A DNA stretch of 64,000 bases from a virus. The stretch covers positions 1-64,000 of IMG/VR virus record IMGVR_UViG_3300033145_000733. One strand, 5' to 3'. Position numbers and translations under genes: made by a program. This document shows, piece after piece, positions 1 to 6,979 of this stretch; position 1 is the stretch's first letter, and each line of letters begins with the position of its first letter. Under the pieces are notes generated by a model. That model did not search any database, was not told the origin of the DNA, and was given only the letters and a program-made list of their open reading frames with translations.

Positions 1-336
1 TAGGGTATCTACCTCTGCACATAGACGGTCATTACAGCACCTTATTTCAACATCAGTTGGTGTTCGGTTATATGTTTTACCGTCAACTACTTTCGTAGGT
101 CTACAAGTTACGGCATTAATATAATTACCATCTTCTCTTTTTGCACCACAAGACTCAACGATTTGGTCAAGGTCTTTACCCGCCACACCAATCAGTGGTC
201 TACCTTCTTGTACCTCATTGTAACCTGGAGCCTCTACTAAAAATAATACCTTAGACTTATCATGTAATTCTGATGGGACTAGAACTGCATTGATTAGTGG
301 ACAATTATCACATTTACCTTTATAGGCTTTTTCCAC
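1..336 (-). CDS. Type-4 uracil-DNA glycosylase, 3' end outside window
   Basis: Removes uracil from DNA. The 112 residues present carry the family-4 hallmarks: CDNC near residue 9 (the first two [4Fe-4S] ligands), EAPG followed by GRPLIGVAGK (uracil-binding region), and NAVTCRP with the third Cys. A GTG start is chosen because GGAG lies about 10 bases upstream; the ATG ten bases earlier runs into a stop. The C-terminus lies beyond the left edge. The gene is last in the leftward operon and follows a cysteine-knuckle gene by 11 bases. A phage with dUTPase and UDG is probably excluding uracil from its DNA. Confidence 0.88.
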   Translation of the reverse strand, partial: MEKAYKGKCDNCPLINAVLVPSELHDKSKVLFLVEAPGYNEVQEGRPLIGVAGKDLDQIVESCGAKREDGNYINAVTCRPTKVVDGKTYNRTPTDVEIRCCNDRLCAEVDTL

Positions 337-347
337 TTATCATACTC

Positions 348-728
348 CTAAAATAATTTTGACAAATCTTTTATTTCTTTTGTAAAATCTTTCATTTCTG
401 TTGAAAAATCATCTAAATCACATTTCCATTGTGTATTCCATTGTTTATATTCATCGTAAGGTTTCACGTTGTCTCTTATATGTGCTGGTGTGCCATGAAT
501 CATTGCGTCCCTTATTGCCGCATCTTTGATTGCTAGTTGTACTACTTCTTTTACCGCTTGTGATGCTTCTTTATGAGAAAATCCCTCGGCTAGGTGTGCT
601 TCATAGAATGCTTGGCGAGCAGGGTCACTAAATACTTTAGTTGTTGTCCAGCATTCAAATCGTTTTTTACAACCATCACAAATACATTCCCCATCGTGGC
701 ATTTTCCCAATAGTTCCTTATCTTCCAT
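348..728 (-). CDS. Cysteine-knuckle protein, 126 aa
   Basis: Function unknown. Near the N-terminus it has CICDGCKKRFECWTT, that is C-x-C-x2-C-x5-C with the RF-x-C-W-T signature shared by about 22 proteins in this window. After it comes a KVFSDPARQAFYEAH helix resembling KVFAEPMIQALFESY in the knuckle gene ending at 19055, so the two look paralogous beyond the knuckle. The C-terminus is charged and helical. The ribosome site GAGGATAAAAG supports the ATG. It overlaps the upstream gene by 11 bases, which suggests coupled translation. Confidence 0.75.
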   Translation of the reverse strand: MEDKELLGKCHDGECICDGCKKRFECWTTTKVFSDPARQAFYEAHLAEGFSHKEASQAVKEVVQLAIKDAAIRDAMIHGTPAHIRDNVKPYDEYKQWNTQWKCDLDDFSTEMKDFTKEIKDLSKLF

Positions 729-1017
729 CTTTTATCCTCATTACAAGCCTAGTTTCAACTTCACCAGAAGGTGTGGTAAATTTACGTTTCTCAATTTCAT
801 AGGGTATTTTACCCTCACCAAACATATACTTTGCCATGCTTCTCAAATCTTTTATTTTATACTTCTTTACCGTTTCTTTGGGGATACGAATTTCATTTCG
901 TTCAGATAGGCACACAAACCTCAATCTGCACCCATCACATAACTCCTTAGCCTGACCTTGACAGTTAAATCCGTTTTTAAAATCAGCATTACCACCCAGT
1001 CTAATAACTACTTGCAT
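718..1017 (-). CDS. Cysteine-knuckle protein, 99 aa
   Basis: Unknown role. It contains CDGCRLRFVCLSER around residues 27-40 with a further Cys at 19, matching the C-x7-C-x2-C-x5-C arrangement of the knuckle family. The rest is basic, and predicted beta strands near the end (VETRLVMRIK) are unrecognised. No strong ribosome site is visible before the ATG, so the start is less certain than the frame. The stop overlaps the next gene's start by 11 bases. Confidence 0.68.
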   Translation of the reverse strand: MQVVIRLGGNADFKNGFNCQGQAKELCDGCRLRFVCLSERNEIRIPKETVKKYKIKDLRSMAKYMFGEGKIPYEIEKRKFTTPSGEVETRLVMRIKDGR

Positions 1018-1066
1018 ACAATAACCACTGCTATTATTAAAGCCACCATCATTAAAAGTATAAAAC

Positions 1067-1246
1067 TCATTTGATTACACCGTGTTCTGCCAAATAATCT
1101 CTATCATCAAATTCTTCTATTTGTAAATGACATTTGTAGCATGGAACGTTGGTTACATAGATGCACTTTCGTTTAACTACACCCAATATCTTTGGCATCA
1201 TTGAACAACGTACTCCTATGCGGTATAAACAACAAGTTTTTGACAC
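1067..1246 (-). CDS. Small Cys protein resembling a YgiT/MqsA-type zinc finger
   Basis: A 59-residue frame starting at GTG with GGAG eight bases upstream. The C-terminal half reads VTNVPCYKCHLQIEEF, like the VPa..C..CG element of YgiT-type zinc fingers found in MqsA antitoxins, but a helix-turn-helix half is absent. CC and C pairs earlier may add metal ligands. It sits between the RuvB-like gene (stop 3 bases away) and knuckle genes. Family assignment is tentative; the frame itself is well supported by spacing and ribosome site. Confidence 0.55.
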   Translation of the reverse strand: MSKTCCLYRIGVRCSMMPKILGVVKRKCIYVTNVPCYKCHLQIEEFDDRDYLAEHGVIK

Positions 1247-1249
1247 TAG

Positions 1250-2251
1250 CTAACTCCACACTCCTACTGTTTTCCTATCTCCTAAAATTCTACCTTTTGG
1301 TGTCCTTCTTACAAAACCATGAGTTAAGAGGTAGGGTTCTACGGATTCTTCAATCGTAATCTTATCCATACCTGTCATTGCCGACAAATTCTGAATACCA
1401 ATTGCCCTTTCTGAAAGACATCTAATGTATGCTCTATCAGCATTGTCTAAACCATCTTTATCAATCTTCATCCCCTCAAACCACTCGTCTAATTTTTCAG
1501 GGGTTACATTACCATCATTTAAAATTATCCTATCGTATACTCTTTTAAAAAGAAAGAGAGCGATTCTGGCAACTGTCTTACCCCTTTTAGCGACCTCATA
1601 ACTTGTATAATCGGGACAGTTATACTTTAAATTTGTTGCCGCACCCCCAACCATTACTTGTAATTCTTCAACAGAATAAGGTTCTAAAACTAGAGAAACA
1701 AACCTAGAACGTAAAGGTCCACTCAAACTTCCTGCCGTGGTAGTTGCTCCAAGAATGGTCTGTTCACCCCTATCCATTACTGTTAATAGCCATTCCTCAT
1801 CTCTAATTGTATGTATTTCGTCCACGACAACCACTTGAGTTGCGGGTAAATCTTGTTCGTTTTTAATATTCAAAGCAGTCACATAGCTACATTTACCAAT
1901 CATACTTGCAAAAATATTAGCTAATGTTGTTTTACCCAAACCAAAACTGCCGCTAAATAATACATGTTGAACTGGAATTCCATGTTTCTTAGTCGCTTTG
2001 AGAATTGTGCTTAACTCTGATTTTATAGACTCCTGCCCAATAAAACTTTCAAAATCTTTAGGTGAAACAAGCTCGTTCCAACCACGTTTTGTTTTGGAGA
2101 TTCTCGCACCACCTTTTGTGGGTGGTTGTTCAAAACATTCTCTACACATATAAACGCCATGTTGTACTGTAAGTTCACCATTATCTGGATTACCTGGTTT
2201 ACCACATACAGCACACCTGTTAAATAGCTCCTTAAATAAATTTCTAAACAT
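1250..2251 (-). CDS. ruvB-like: RuvB-like Holliday-junction ATPase with N-terminal zinc finger
   Basis: AAA+ branch-migration motor. Walker A GSFGLGKT (residues 101-108), Walker B VVVDEIH (141-147), sensor region GATTTAGSLSGPLRSRF (168-184) with arginine finger, and a winged-helix end with PYLLTHGFVRRTPKGR all follow bacterial RuvB. Unlike RuvB it begins with a four-Cys zinc ribbon, CAVC (13-16) and CREC (36-39). The length (333) matches RuvB including this addition. No RuvA or RuvC is in the window, so it may act with host RuvA or as a dedicated phage clamp or helicase loader. The GGGAGG ribosome site fits the ATG. Confidence 0.9.
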   Translation of the reverse strand: MFRNLFKELFNRCAVCGKPGNPDNGELTVQHGVYMCRECFEQPPTKGGARISKTKRGWNELVSPKDFESFIGQESIKSELSTILKATKKHGIPVQHVLFSGSFGLGKTTLANIFASMIGKCSYVTALNIKNEQDLPATQVVVVDEIHTIRDEEWLLTVMDRGEQTILGATTTAGSLSGPLRSRFVSLVLEPYSVEELQVMVGGAATNLKYNCPDYTSYEVAKRGKTVARIALFLFKRVYDRIILNDGNVTPEKLDEWFEGMKIDKDGLDNADRAYIRCLSERAIGIQNLSAMTGMDKITIEESVEPYLLTHGFVRRTPKGRILGDRKTVGVWS

Positions 2252-2286
2252 GTTCCTCCCACCATTTGCTAATAAAGGGTTTGTCT

Positions 2287-2358
2287 GCGGGGCTATGTTC
2301 CCACAAAATGGTCAACCCACAATCTCACCTACTTCTTCGTTCAATTTCATAGCCCCGC
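2287..2358. repeat. 11-bp perfect inverted repeat with 50-base loop
   Basis: GCGGGGCTATG (2287-2297) is matched exactly by CATAGCCCCGC (2348-2358). It is GC-rich against an AT-rich background. Placed just upstream of the RuvB-like start codon on the transcribed strand, it could be an RNA structure or a protein-binding dyad. There is no T-tract, so it does not look like a standard terminator. Confidence 0.6.
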
Positions 2359-2436
2359 CCGTCTAACTAAACAAATTTATTCATCTTCCCCAACCTTTTT
2401 CAAGTTTAGTAAATACTAACATCTAATAAAGTTTGC

Positions 2437-2457
2437 TTTGAAGCACATTGCTTCAAA
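2437..2457. repeat. Perfect 8-bp hairpin, loop ACATT
   Basis: TTTGAAGC and GCTTCAAA flank a five-base loop ACATT. A second hairpin 47 bases away (2504-2521: TTGAGG, loop ACATTA, CCTCAA) has an almost identical loop, which suggests two related RNA elements rather than chance. Confidence 0.55.
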
Positions 2458-2503
2458 AGCGTAATCCTAATTCCAAATTCTATAAATACTCATTCTTTTT
2501 GCG

Positions 2504-2521
2504 TTGAGGACATTACCTCAA
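2504..2521. repeat. Perfect 6-bp hairpin, loop ACATTA
   Basis: TTGAGG and CCTCAA around ACATTA. It shares its loop with the hairpin at 2437-2457 while the stem sequences differ, the pattern expected when structure and loop are conserved together. Confidence 0.5.
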
Positions 2522-2566
2522 GGCTAAACATTACTTGTCACAAGTTTTTAATCACATTAGGTCATA

Positions 2567-2842
2567 TCATTCCTCCTTCTTTTTAGTTGCTTCTCCAAAC
2601 CAACCTTTAACTATTCTTTCAACTTCAGCCTTTACAGCAGCTTGGTTTTCACCATATATTCCTCTGGAAATTTGAGGTAACGTAATATATCCACGCCAAT
2701 CATTACTACCGTCTCTGTTTGCATCGGTTTTTGAACGGGTACTATTCCACTCATAACCACCAACACAAATTCTATTCAGGTATACAGACTCACCCGTTTG
2801 ATATTTCTCTTTATTCTCAACCCATATAAAGTGTAATTCCAT
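2567..2842 (-). CDS. Hypothetical protein, 91 aa, probably leaderless
   Basis: No family recognised. It contains KTDANRDGSNDWRGYITLP and ends in a KKKEE charged tail. The frame opens further upstream, but those starts lie inside the promoter at 2850-2878. The first usable ATG (MELHFIWV) begins 8 bases downstream of the -10 box, so transcript and reading frame would start together. Confidence 0.6.
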   Translation of the reverse strand: MELHFIWVENKEKYQTGESVYLNRICVGGYEWNSTRSKTDANRDGSNDWRGYITLPQISRGIYGENQAAVKAEVERIVKGWFGEATKKKEE

Positions 2843-2849
2843 CTTCTCC

Positions 2850-2878
2850 ATTATAACATACTCCGTAATGATTGTCAA
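2850..2878 (-). promoter_or_regulatory. Sigma70-type promoter with consensus -35 and -10
   Basis: TTGACA (2878-2873), 17-base spacer ending TATGT, then TATAAT (2855-2850). Drives the 2567 gene and probably the ruvB-like to UDG run. The spacer lacks the GGCTTATGG element of most other promoters in this window but keeps an extended -10 TG. Confidence 0.75.
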
Positions 2879-2890
2879 GTCTTTTTGTGG

Positions 2891-3430
2891 CTAATAATGA
2901 ACATCTGCTGGAACAACATAAAGGTTCTTTTTGGCTAAACCATCATCATTCCACTTGTTTAAAACGTGGTTGAGGTGCTCTGTATTCCTTATTCCCTCAC
3001 CGTCTTGGTCATAGAGCCACACACAAGGTCCAGCATCCTGACCAACTTGATTACAACGAAACTTAAACCAGCTTTCTTCAAATAATTGGTCGTCAGTGTG
3101 TGTAGTGATGTATTCCTTTATCCTAGTAAGATTGTCAATAAATGACTGCTTGGTGTCTTCCATTGCTTCTTTTATCATGGCATTCATCTGTGTGGTATAA
3201 CAATGGAAACGTTCATTACATTCATTACACTTTTCTGTTCCAAAATCACCGCACACCCTCACTGCTTCTGGTAATTCTCCCCAACGCTCAGTTGCAGACC
3301 CACCATCAAAAGTATTAAAGTAATCAAATGGTCTATCATCTCCACATAAGTTCTCTAATACAGTGTGGGCTTCATCTACTGCTTCTTCTTCATCTCCTGC
3401 AAATACAAGTATTTTTATTATCATGTGCAT
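2891..3430 (-). CDS. Cysteine-knuckle protein, 179 aa
   Basis: Internal CNECNERFHCYTTQ near residues 79-92 with Cys also at 71, the C-x7-C-x2-C-x5-C arrangement. The N-terminus (IIKILVFAGDEEEAVDEAHTV) resembles a small ferredoxin-like or regulatory fold, and a WGELPEA segment follows. The second half is helical and ends in VVPADVHY. Ribosome site AGAGG lies five bases before the ATG. Function unknown. Confidence 0.72.
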   Translation of the reverse strand: MHMIIKILVFAGDEEEAVDEAHTVLENLCGDDRPFDYFNTFDGGSATERWGELPEAVRVCGDFGTEKCNECNERFHCYTTQMNAMIKEAMEDTKQSFIDNLTRIKEYITTHTDDQLFEESWFKFRCNQVGQDAGPCVWLYDQDGEGIRNTEHLNHVLNKWNDDGLAKKNLYVVPADVHY

Positions 3431-3439
3431 TTAAACCTC

Positions 3440-3652
3440 TTACCAACCGTAACCACTTACTAATCTGCCCAACGAACCATCAGGTTTCACTCTACGCCAT
3501 GACCAAAAATTAGATAAACCATAAGTACCCCAATATTGACCATCAACCACCTTTACTGGATAACCTTTGGGATGCTGGATAACCTCACCTATTTTCATAG
3601 AGGATTTTCCCATGTGTTCATTAACTAATTCTTTTACCCAATTTTCAATCAT
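3440..3652 (-). CDS. Hypothetical protein, 70 aa
   Basis: Unrecognised. Begins MIENWVKELVNEH and ends with an aromatic-rich segment (YWGTYGLSNFWSWRRV). The ribosome site GGGAGG precedes ATG in the junction GGAGGTTGGTTGATGA, in which the previous gene's TGA overlaps this start. The same junction sequence recurs at the upstream gene pair near 4002. Confidence 0.6.
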   Translation of the reverse strand: MIENWVKELVNEHMGKSSMKIGEVIQHPKGYPVKVVDGQYWGTYGLSNFWSWRRVKPDGSLGRLVSGYGW

Positions 3653-4002
3653 CAACCAACCTCCCCGACAATCATTGGTGGAGTTAAAATAGTAATTATT
3701 TCAGCAAGTGCGTGATTTATGATTTGCGACTGGTGATAACCATAATTAGGTCTAGCTGACTCTTTCCCCTCGCACCACACATATTCAAGTTGCTTCTTAA
3801 TTAACTCAAGCTCTGGTTTTTGGAACTCTACTGGTAGTATCTCAAACTGCCAAGAGAAATATGTCTTTCTGTCTTTATACTCTGTCCCCTCACCATCAAG
3901 AAGTATAAATGCGTACCAATCTGGATTATGCTCGTAGTGGTCAATAATAGTTCCTATTTTACCATCTATTGTTTTTACTCTTTCACCTATATGGTATTTC
4001 AT
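3652..4002 (-). CDS. Hypothetical protein with SH3/KOW-like N-terminus, 116 aa
   Basis: Residues 1-50 (YHIGERVKTIDGKIGTIIDH, then WYAFILLDG) have the small beta-barrel pattern of KOW or SH3-like domains that bind nucleic acid or protein. The rest is helical and unrecognised. The ATG overlaps the TGA of the upstream gene after GGAGG. A TTG codon immediately before is in frame but unnecessary. Confidence 0.6.
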   Translation of the reverse strand: MKYHIGERVKTIDGKIGTIIDHYEHNPDWYAFILLDGEGTEYKDRKTYFSWQFEILPVEFQKPELELIKKQLEYVWCEGKESARPNYGYHQSQIINHALAEIITILTPPMIVGEVG

Positions 4003-4298
4003 CAACCAACCTCCACATATTCCATCATTAGTTGTAGTGCCTCATCATAGCTTTTACATTGCTGTAATCTAGTTTGAAATTCCTGAACTAAGTAGCAACT
4101 TTTTCTCTTTTTCCGTTCAGTGTAACATCTAAATTTACAATGACAATCATCACACCTTTCATCAGTCAATTCAGCCTTTTTAAGAGCTATAATGACTAGT
4201 CCAGCGAGATTAAAAACATTACCATTTTGCTCTGTCAACTTACATTCTGGTTTCATTTCACCTTCTGGTGGATATGGACAATCCTTCCTTGATGCCAT
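4002..4298 (-). CDS. Cysteine-knuckle protein with GNVFNLAG motif, 98 aa
   Basis: Residues 18-43 hold GNVFNLAGLVIIALKKA, reminiscent of a D/NGN-F-hydrophobic motif seen in several phage hypothetical families. CDDCHCKFRCYTERK follows at about 49-63, a knuckle with one extra Cys. The C-terminal helix is QTRLQQCKSYDEALQLMMEY. Its start lies 46 bases inside the end of the upstream methyltransferase gene, an unusually long overlap. Confidence 0.7.
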   Translation of the reverse strand: MASRKDCPYPPEGEMKPECKLTEQNGNVFNLAGLVIIALKKAELTDERCDDCHCKFRCYTERKKRKSCYLVQEFQTRLQQCKSYDEALQLMMEYVEVG

Positions 4299-4738
4299 AC
4301 TCTCGTCTCTATCAAAATTCGCTTCACGAATTCACACCCAATAATACTAGGAGTAGAACGTACATGATACATGACAACGTAGCCACCTATCTTACATACT
4401 CTTGATGCTTCCGCAGTATACTTTTTGAAATGAAGTTTACCTGTTCCATACAACTCTACTGATAAATCATTACTATATGGTGGGTCAAGCACTACTAAAT
4501 CAAATTCATTACCAAACGGCAAATCATGTGCATCACAAACATAATCAGGTTCAACATCAGGATTTATGTCACACCGTACACCGAATTCCGCTTTGCCCCC
4601 AAATGGATGAAGTATTTTATAATCATGCTCATTCATACTAAGCAAGTTTAGAAGTTTCCTCTCAAAGTGCAAAGGAAAACTACCTATGTATTTTGATTTA
4701 CTTGGTCTTGGTAAAACCCACGCCACTGTTTCTATCAT
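4253..4738 (-). CDS. Probable DNA/SAM-dependent methyltransferase (DPPY)
   Basis: VVLDPPYSN at about residues 82-90 is the catalytic motif IV of N6-adenine or N4-cytosine DNA methyltransferases. HPFGGKAEFG (44-53) followed by DINPD (57-61) fits a degenerate SAM-binding motif I/II region. At 161 residues it is short, with little room for a target-recognition domain, so specificity may be loose or the protein may modify something else. It overlaps the next gene by 46 bases. The GATC-rich block at 41.9 kb is one possible target, but nothing in the sequence shows the specificity. Confidence 0.72.
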   Translation of the reverse strand: MIETVAWVLPRPSKSKYIGSFPLHFERKLLNLLSMNEHDYKILHPFGGKAEFGVRCDINPDVEPDYVCDAHDLPFGNEFDLVVLDPPYSNDLSVELYGTGKLHFKKYTAEASRVCKIGGYVVMYHVRSTPSIIGCEFVKRILIETRVWHQGRIVHIHQKVK

Positions 4739-4812
4739 TTGCTTTATCTTGCTACCTCATATCCTAGTTTTTTCAATTGTTTAATGTTTAATGCAGTTTC
4801 AATCACACATGT

Positions 4813-5163
4813 TTACTCATCCCAATTAAACGAATATCTGGTATCCCACCTATAATATTTTAAAGATTTGGTTCGTAAATTATGAATAAGTTTTGGGCAC
4901 AAAACAGTTGCCTTTAATATCACTTGTCTAATACCAGATTGCTCACCATAACTATCACTAATTATACTAATTTTACATTTTGCTTTCTTACCACATTTAG
5001 TACAATACACACTTATTGTGGGAATGGGAACATTAAATTGTATCATTGCTAATTTTGCTTTACGTGTTGCAGAAAATTCCACATCTGGCATAGGATTCGT
5101 ATAACATACAAATCGTTCTACACAAGTTTTACAAGGATATTTTGGGCAATCTTCTTTTTTCAT
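4813..5163 (-). CDS. Cysteine-knuckle protein plus zinc ribbon, 116 aa
   Basis: Begins MKKEDCPKYPCKTCVERF, giving C-x4-C-x2-C-x5-C with CYTN closing the knuckle at residues 6-23. A second CTKCGKKAKC motif near 54-63 looks like a zinc ribbon half. The C-terminus is basic and aromatic (KYYRWDTRYSF). Its start overlaps the stop of the upstream small membrane protein by four bases. Unknown function. Confidence 0.7.
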   Translation of the reverse strand: MKKEDCPKYPCKTCVERFVCYTNPMPDVEFSATRKAKLAMIQFNVPIPTISVYCTKCGKKAKCKISIISDSYGEQSGIRQVILKATVLCPKLIHNLRTKSLKYYRWDTRYSFNWDE

Positions 5164-5357
5164 ACTTTAAATCCTAATGGTTGCTTTTTCTTACTTGCCT
5201 TTGGTTTAACAAAAGTTGGTAAACCACATTCAGGGCAGAAACCACTCTTCTTGATAAGCTCTCTTGATTTAGTTGATCCATAGTTGAACCATAACATCAT
5301 TGCCCAACTGACTATTAAAGTTGTAAAGCTCGCCGTTCCAAATATTATCCAGAACAT
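5160..5357 (-). CDS. Small membrane protein with CPEC motif, 65 aa
   Basis: One N-terminal hydrophobic segment (residues 2-24, FWIIFGTASFTTLIVSWAMM) then a soluble tail with FCPECGLPTF. The single CxxC suggests a dimeric zinc site or a redox pair. Coupled to the following knuckle gene by overlapping stop and start codons. Confidence 0.6.
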   Translation of the reverse strand: MFWIIFGTASFTTLIVSWAMMLWFNYGSTKSRELIKKSGFCPECGLPTFVKPKASKKKQPLGFKV

Positions 5358-5373
5358 CTACTATCCATTTACC

Positions 5374-5829
5374 TTACCTCTCCGTAAAACAACGAAATCT
5401 TGCTTCACATGTGTTACAATTAGAACCAAGTTTAAGTTCAGCAGTCCCACCTGCTAAATTTATCCCATCTACCAGTGCCTTTAATCCAGCTTTGGTTAAA
5501 TCTTTAATTGTGAGTTCTCTGGGAAAAGACTCAACAAAATCTTTACTTTCTTTTAACCCCCAATATGTTGCTTCCCTTGCTCTTTTGATGGCATTTATTT
5601 TGTTAGGTCCAACATCAACAAATTTAGCCTGACAGTAATCGTTTGGTACGGGTACATCGTTGAATAGAATAATAATATCCAAGTGATGCAAGTTCGCCTC
5701 ACCATCTCCTACATGTTTAACAAGAACTGTATCAATGTCAGGTACTTCTTCAGGTGAGGCTATATCATACTCATAGTAAGACCCAACCTGTTTTTTGGTG
5801 CTGATTAGTCTAAGTTTTAATAAATCCAT
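5374..5829 (-). CDS. L7/L12 C-terminal-like domain fused to a C-terminal cysteine knuckle
   Basis: Residues 69-133 follow the ribosomal stalk protein L7/L12 C-terminal domain: KFVDVGPNKINAIKRAREAT, then GLKESKDFVE, matching the GANKVKVIKAVREATGLGL-type core and ending GGTAELKL. In ribosomes that domain recruits translation GTPases. The last 14 residues are CNTCEARFRCFTER, a complete knuckle placed at the very end. The N-terminal 60 residues are unrecognised. The stop of the neighbouring gene overlaps this start. A role at the host ribosome or in mimicking the stalk is possible. Confidence 0.75.
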   Translation of the reverse strand: MDLLKLRLISTKKQVGSYYEYDIASPEEVPDIDTVLVKHVGDGEANLHHLDIIILFNDVPVPNDYCQAKFVDVGPNKINAIKRAREATYWGLKESKDFVESFPRELTIKDLTKAGLKALVDGINLAGGTAELKLGSNCNTCEARFRCFTER

Positions 5830-5996
5830 TCATATGTCTCAATTAACTTTTGTTCTAAACTATCATCTTCTCTATAGTAATTATCTCCTGCTGGATAACA
5901 ATTACCTAACAATTGACACAACCTCAAATCGGGGTGCTTAGTCCAAATGGCTTCCACCGTTTTTAATATCCTTTGTATCCTTTTAGGGTCTCTCAT
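5817..5996 (-). CDS. Small helical protein (W..hPDLRL.QLL), YihD/DUF1040-like
   Basis: The 59 residues read MRDPKRIQRILKTVEAIW, then HPDLRLCQLLGN, a pattern of small uncharacterised proteins resembling YihD. The frame remains open to 6107, but the internal ATG at 5996 has the better ribosome site (AAGGGG) and matches the usual start of such proteins. If the upstream start is used, 37 residues are added. It overlaps the L12-like gene by 13 bases. Confidence 0.6.
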   Translation of the reverse strand: MRDPKRIQRILKTVEAIWTKHPDLRLCQLLGNCYPAGDNYYREDDSLEQKLIETYEWIY

Positions 5997-6100
5997 TCTA
6001 TCCCCTTGCTTATATTTTTTTATCACACCTATGACATTTTGCTCTGATACCAATTTCAAGATCCGAAAAAATGTTGAAGCCAATTTTTGAAAGTTGCCTT

Positions 6101-6283
6101 TTACCATCCTTTTAATTCAATCTTGCCCCTTGCAGAAATTAAAGAGTTATACTTCTCAACATCAACATTATCACATTCCCCAATATGAACCTGATTTACT
6201 ATGGTGGGAATAGTAAACTCAATCTCACCGTCCATAACATCTTCAATGCAGCCCTTGCAAAACTGAACAATCTGAAATTTCAT
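6101..6283 (-). CDS. Hypothetical protein, 60 aa
   Basis: Unrecognised small protein (MKFQIVQFCKGC...). Strong ribosome site AAAGGAGAAACA. A CKGC pair at residues 9-12 and one more Cys at 37 could bind metal but do not follow the knuckle pattern. Confidence 0.55.
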   Translation of the reverse strand: MKFQIVQFCKGCIEDVMDGEIEFTIPTIVNQVHIGECDNVDVEKYNSLISARGKIELKGW

Positions 6284-6293
6284 TGTTTCTCCT

Positions 6294-6536
6294 TTATAAT
6301 TTGTGTCTTTTATGCAAATCTTCCATCATTTTATCGTGAAATATTCGTCTTAAATTCCATATTTCTTTGCTAACAAGCGTAAAATTGCCAAATTCATCAT
6401 TTTCCCAATCTCTGCCACTACTCTTATTACCACAAGTGCATTCTGGTGGTAACATAACTTGCATAGGGAAAAAGCCCCACTCTTTACCACAATCATTACA
6501 TTTGATTTTAACGTATAAATTTGCGTCTATTTCCAT
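6294..6536 (-). CDS. Zinc-ribbon protein, 80 aa, probably leaderless
   Basis: CNDCGKEW (residues 13-20) and CTCGN form a four-Cys ribbon, followed by a basic helix. The frame extends upstream through the -10 box of the promoter at 6543, so the usable start is the ATG seven bases after TATAAT (MEIDANLY), with no room for a ribosome site. Role unknown. Confidence 0.62.
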   Translation of the reverse strand: MEIDANLYVKIKCNDCGKEWGFFPMQVMLPPECTCGNKSSGRDWENDEFGNFTLVSKEIWNLRRIFHDKMMEDLHKRHKL

Positions 6537-6542
6537 TATCTT

Positions 6543-6571
6543 ATTATACCACAAGCCATGATTAAAGTCAA
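6543..6571 (-). promoter_or_regulatory. Promoter of the GGCTTRTGR family
   Basis: TTGACT, 17-base spacer ending GGCTTGTGG, TATAAT. First recognisable promoter upstream of the 6294 gene and the following leftward run. Confidence 0.8.
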
Positions 6572-6580
6572 GTTAATCTG

Positions 6581-6979
6581 TTACCTATCCTTATAGATAC
6601 CAGCCTCACGCAACTGGTTTATATCAAGCTCTGCCTCACGTGTAGTCCAACAGACAAATCGCATTTTACAACCATCACACTGTTCTGGATAATTCTTGCA
6701 CAATATGGGAATTTTCTGCCCTTGTCTCTTGTTATACTGACCATTGCTTTTGGAGCTAGGAGAATGTTCAACTGCTGTAATAATTCGCCCTACCCCATTT
6801 AACGTCAAGCCATCTGTCCTCAAAGCATCAATGTGCTTACAAGTCCTATTTCTGCGTGTATTGAATATCCAACTGGGACAACTACACGAAAATAGCCCAC
6901 TTTCATCTACTTTGATAGTGTAGTGTTTATTCGGGTTTGACTTTGATGGGACTTCTGTCATAAAGTTATACTGTTTCAT
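6581..6979 (-). CDS. SWIM zinc finger plus cysteine knuckle, 132 aa
   Basis: Residues 31-50 have FSCSCPSWIFNTRRNRTCKH, the C-x-C-x(n)-C-x-H ligand set of SWIM fingers, which bind DNA or proteins. A linker rich in S, N and Q is followed by CKNYPEQCDGCKMRFVCWTT (about 94-113), the knuckle with its upstream Cys at x6. The ribosome site AAGGGGGAATAA fits the ATG. The end overlaps the promoter-proximal region of the next gene set. Likely nucleic-acid associated. Confidence 0.75.
   Translation of the reverse strand: MKQYNFMTEVPSKSNPNKHYTIKVDESGLFSCSCPSWIFNTRRNRTCKHIDALRTDGLTLNGVGRIITAVEHSPSSKSNGQYNKRQGQKIPILCKNYPEQCDGCKMRFVCWTTREAELDINQLREAGIYKDR

Larger units (their letters stand above)
2252..2566. 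other. Gene-free stretch with three inverted repeats
   Basis: No convincing frame is present. The stretch holds an 11-bp inverted repeat and two short perfect hairpins (listed separately), whose loops both begin ACATT. It lies between the stop of the 2567 gene and the start of the RuvB-like gene, so it would form the leader or intercistronic part of the ruvB-like mRNA. No promoter of the window's type is visible in it. Confidence 0.5.

Noticed and set aside
2843-2878. Upstream TTG and ATG starts for the 2567 gene
   Set aside because: They fall within the -35 to -10 region of a consensus promoter, so they cannot be in its transcript.
4739-4803. 20-codon frame MIETALNIKQL
   Set aside because: Too short to support; its position between the methyltransferase and a knuckle gene is the only hint.
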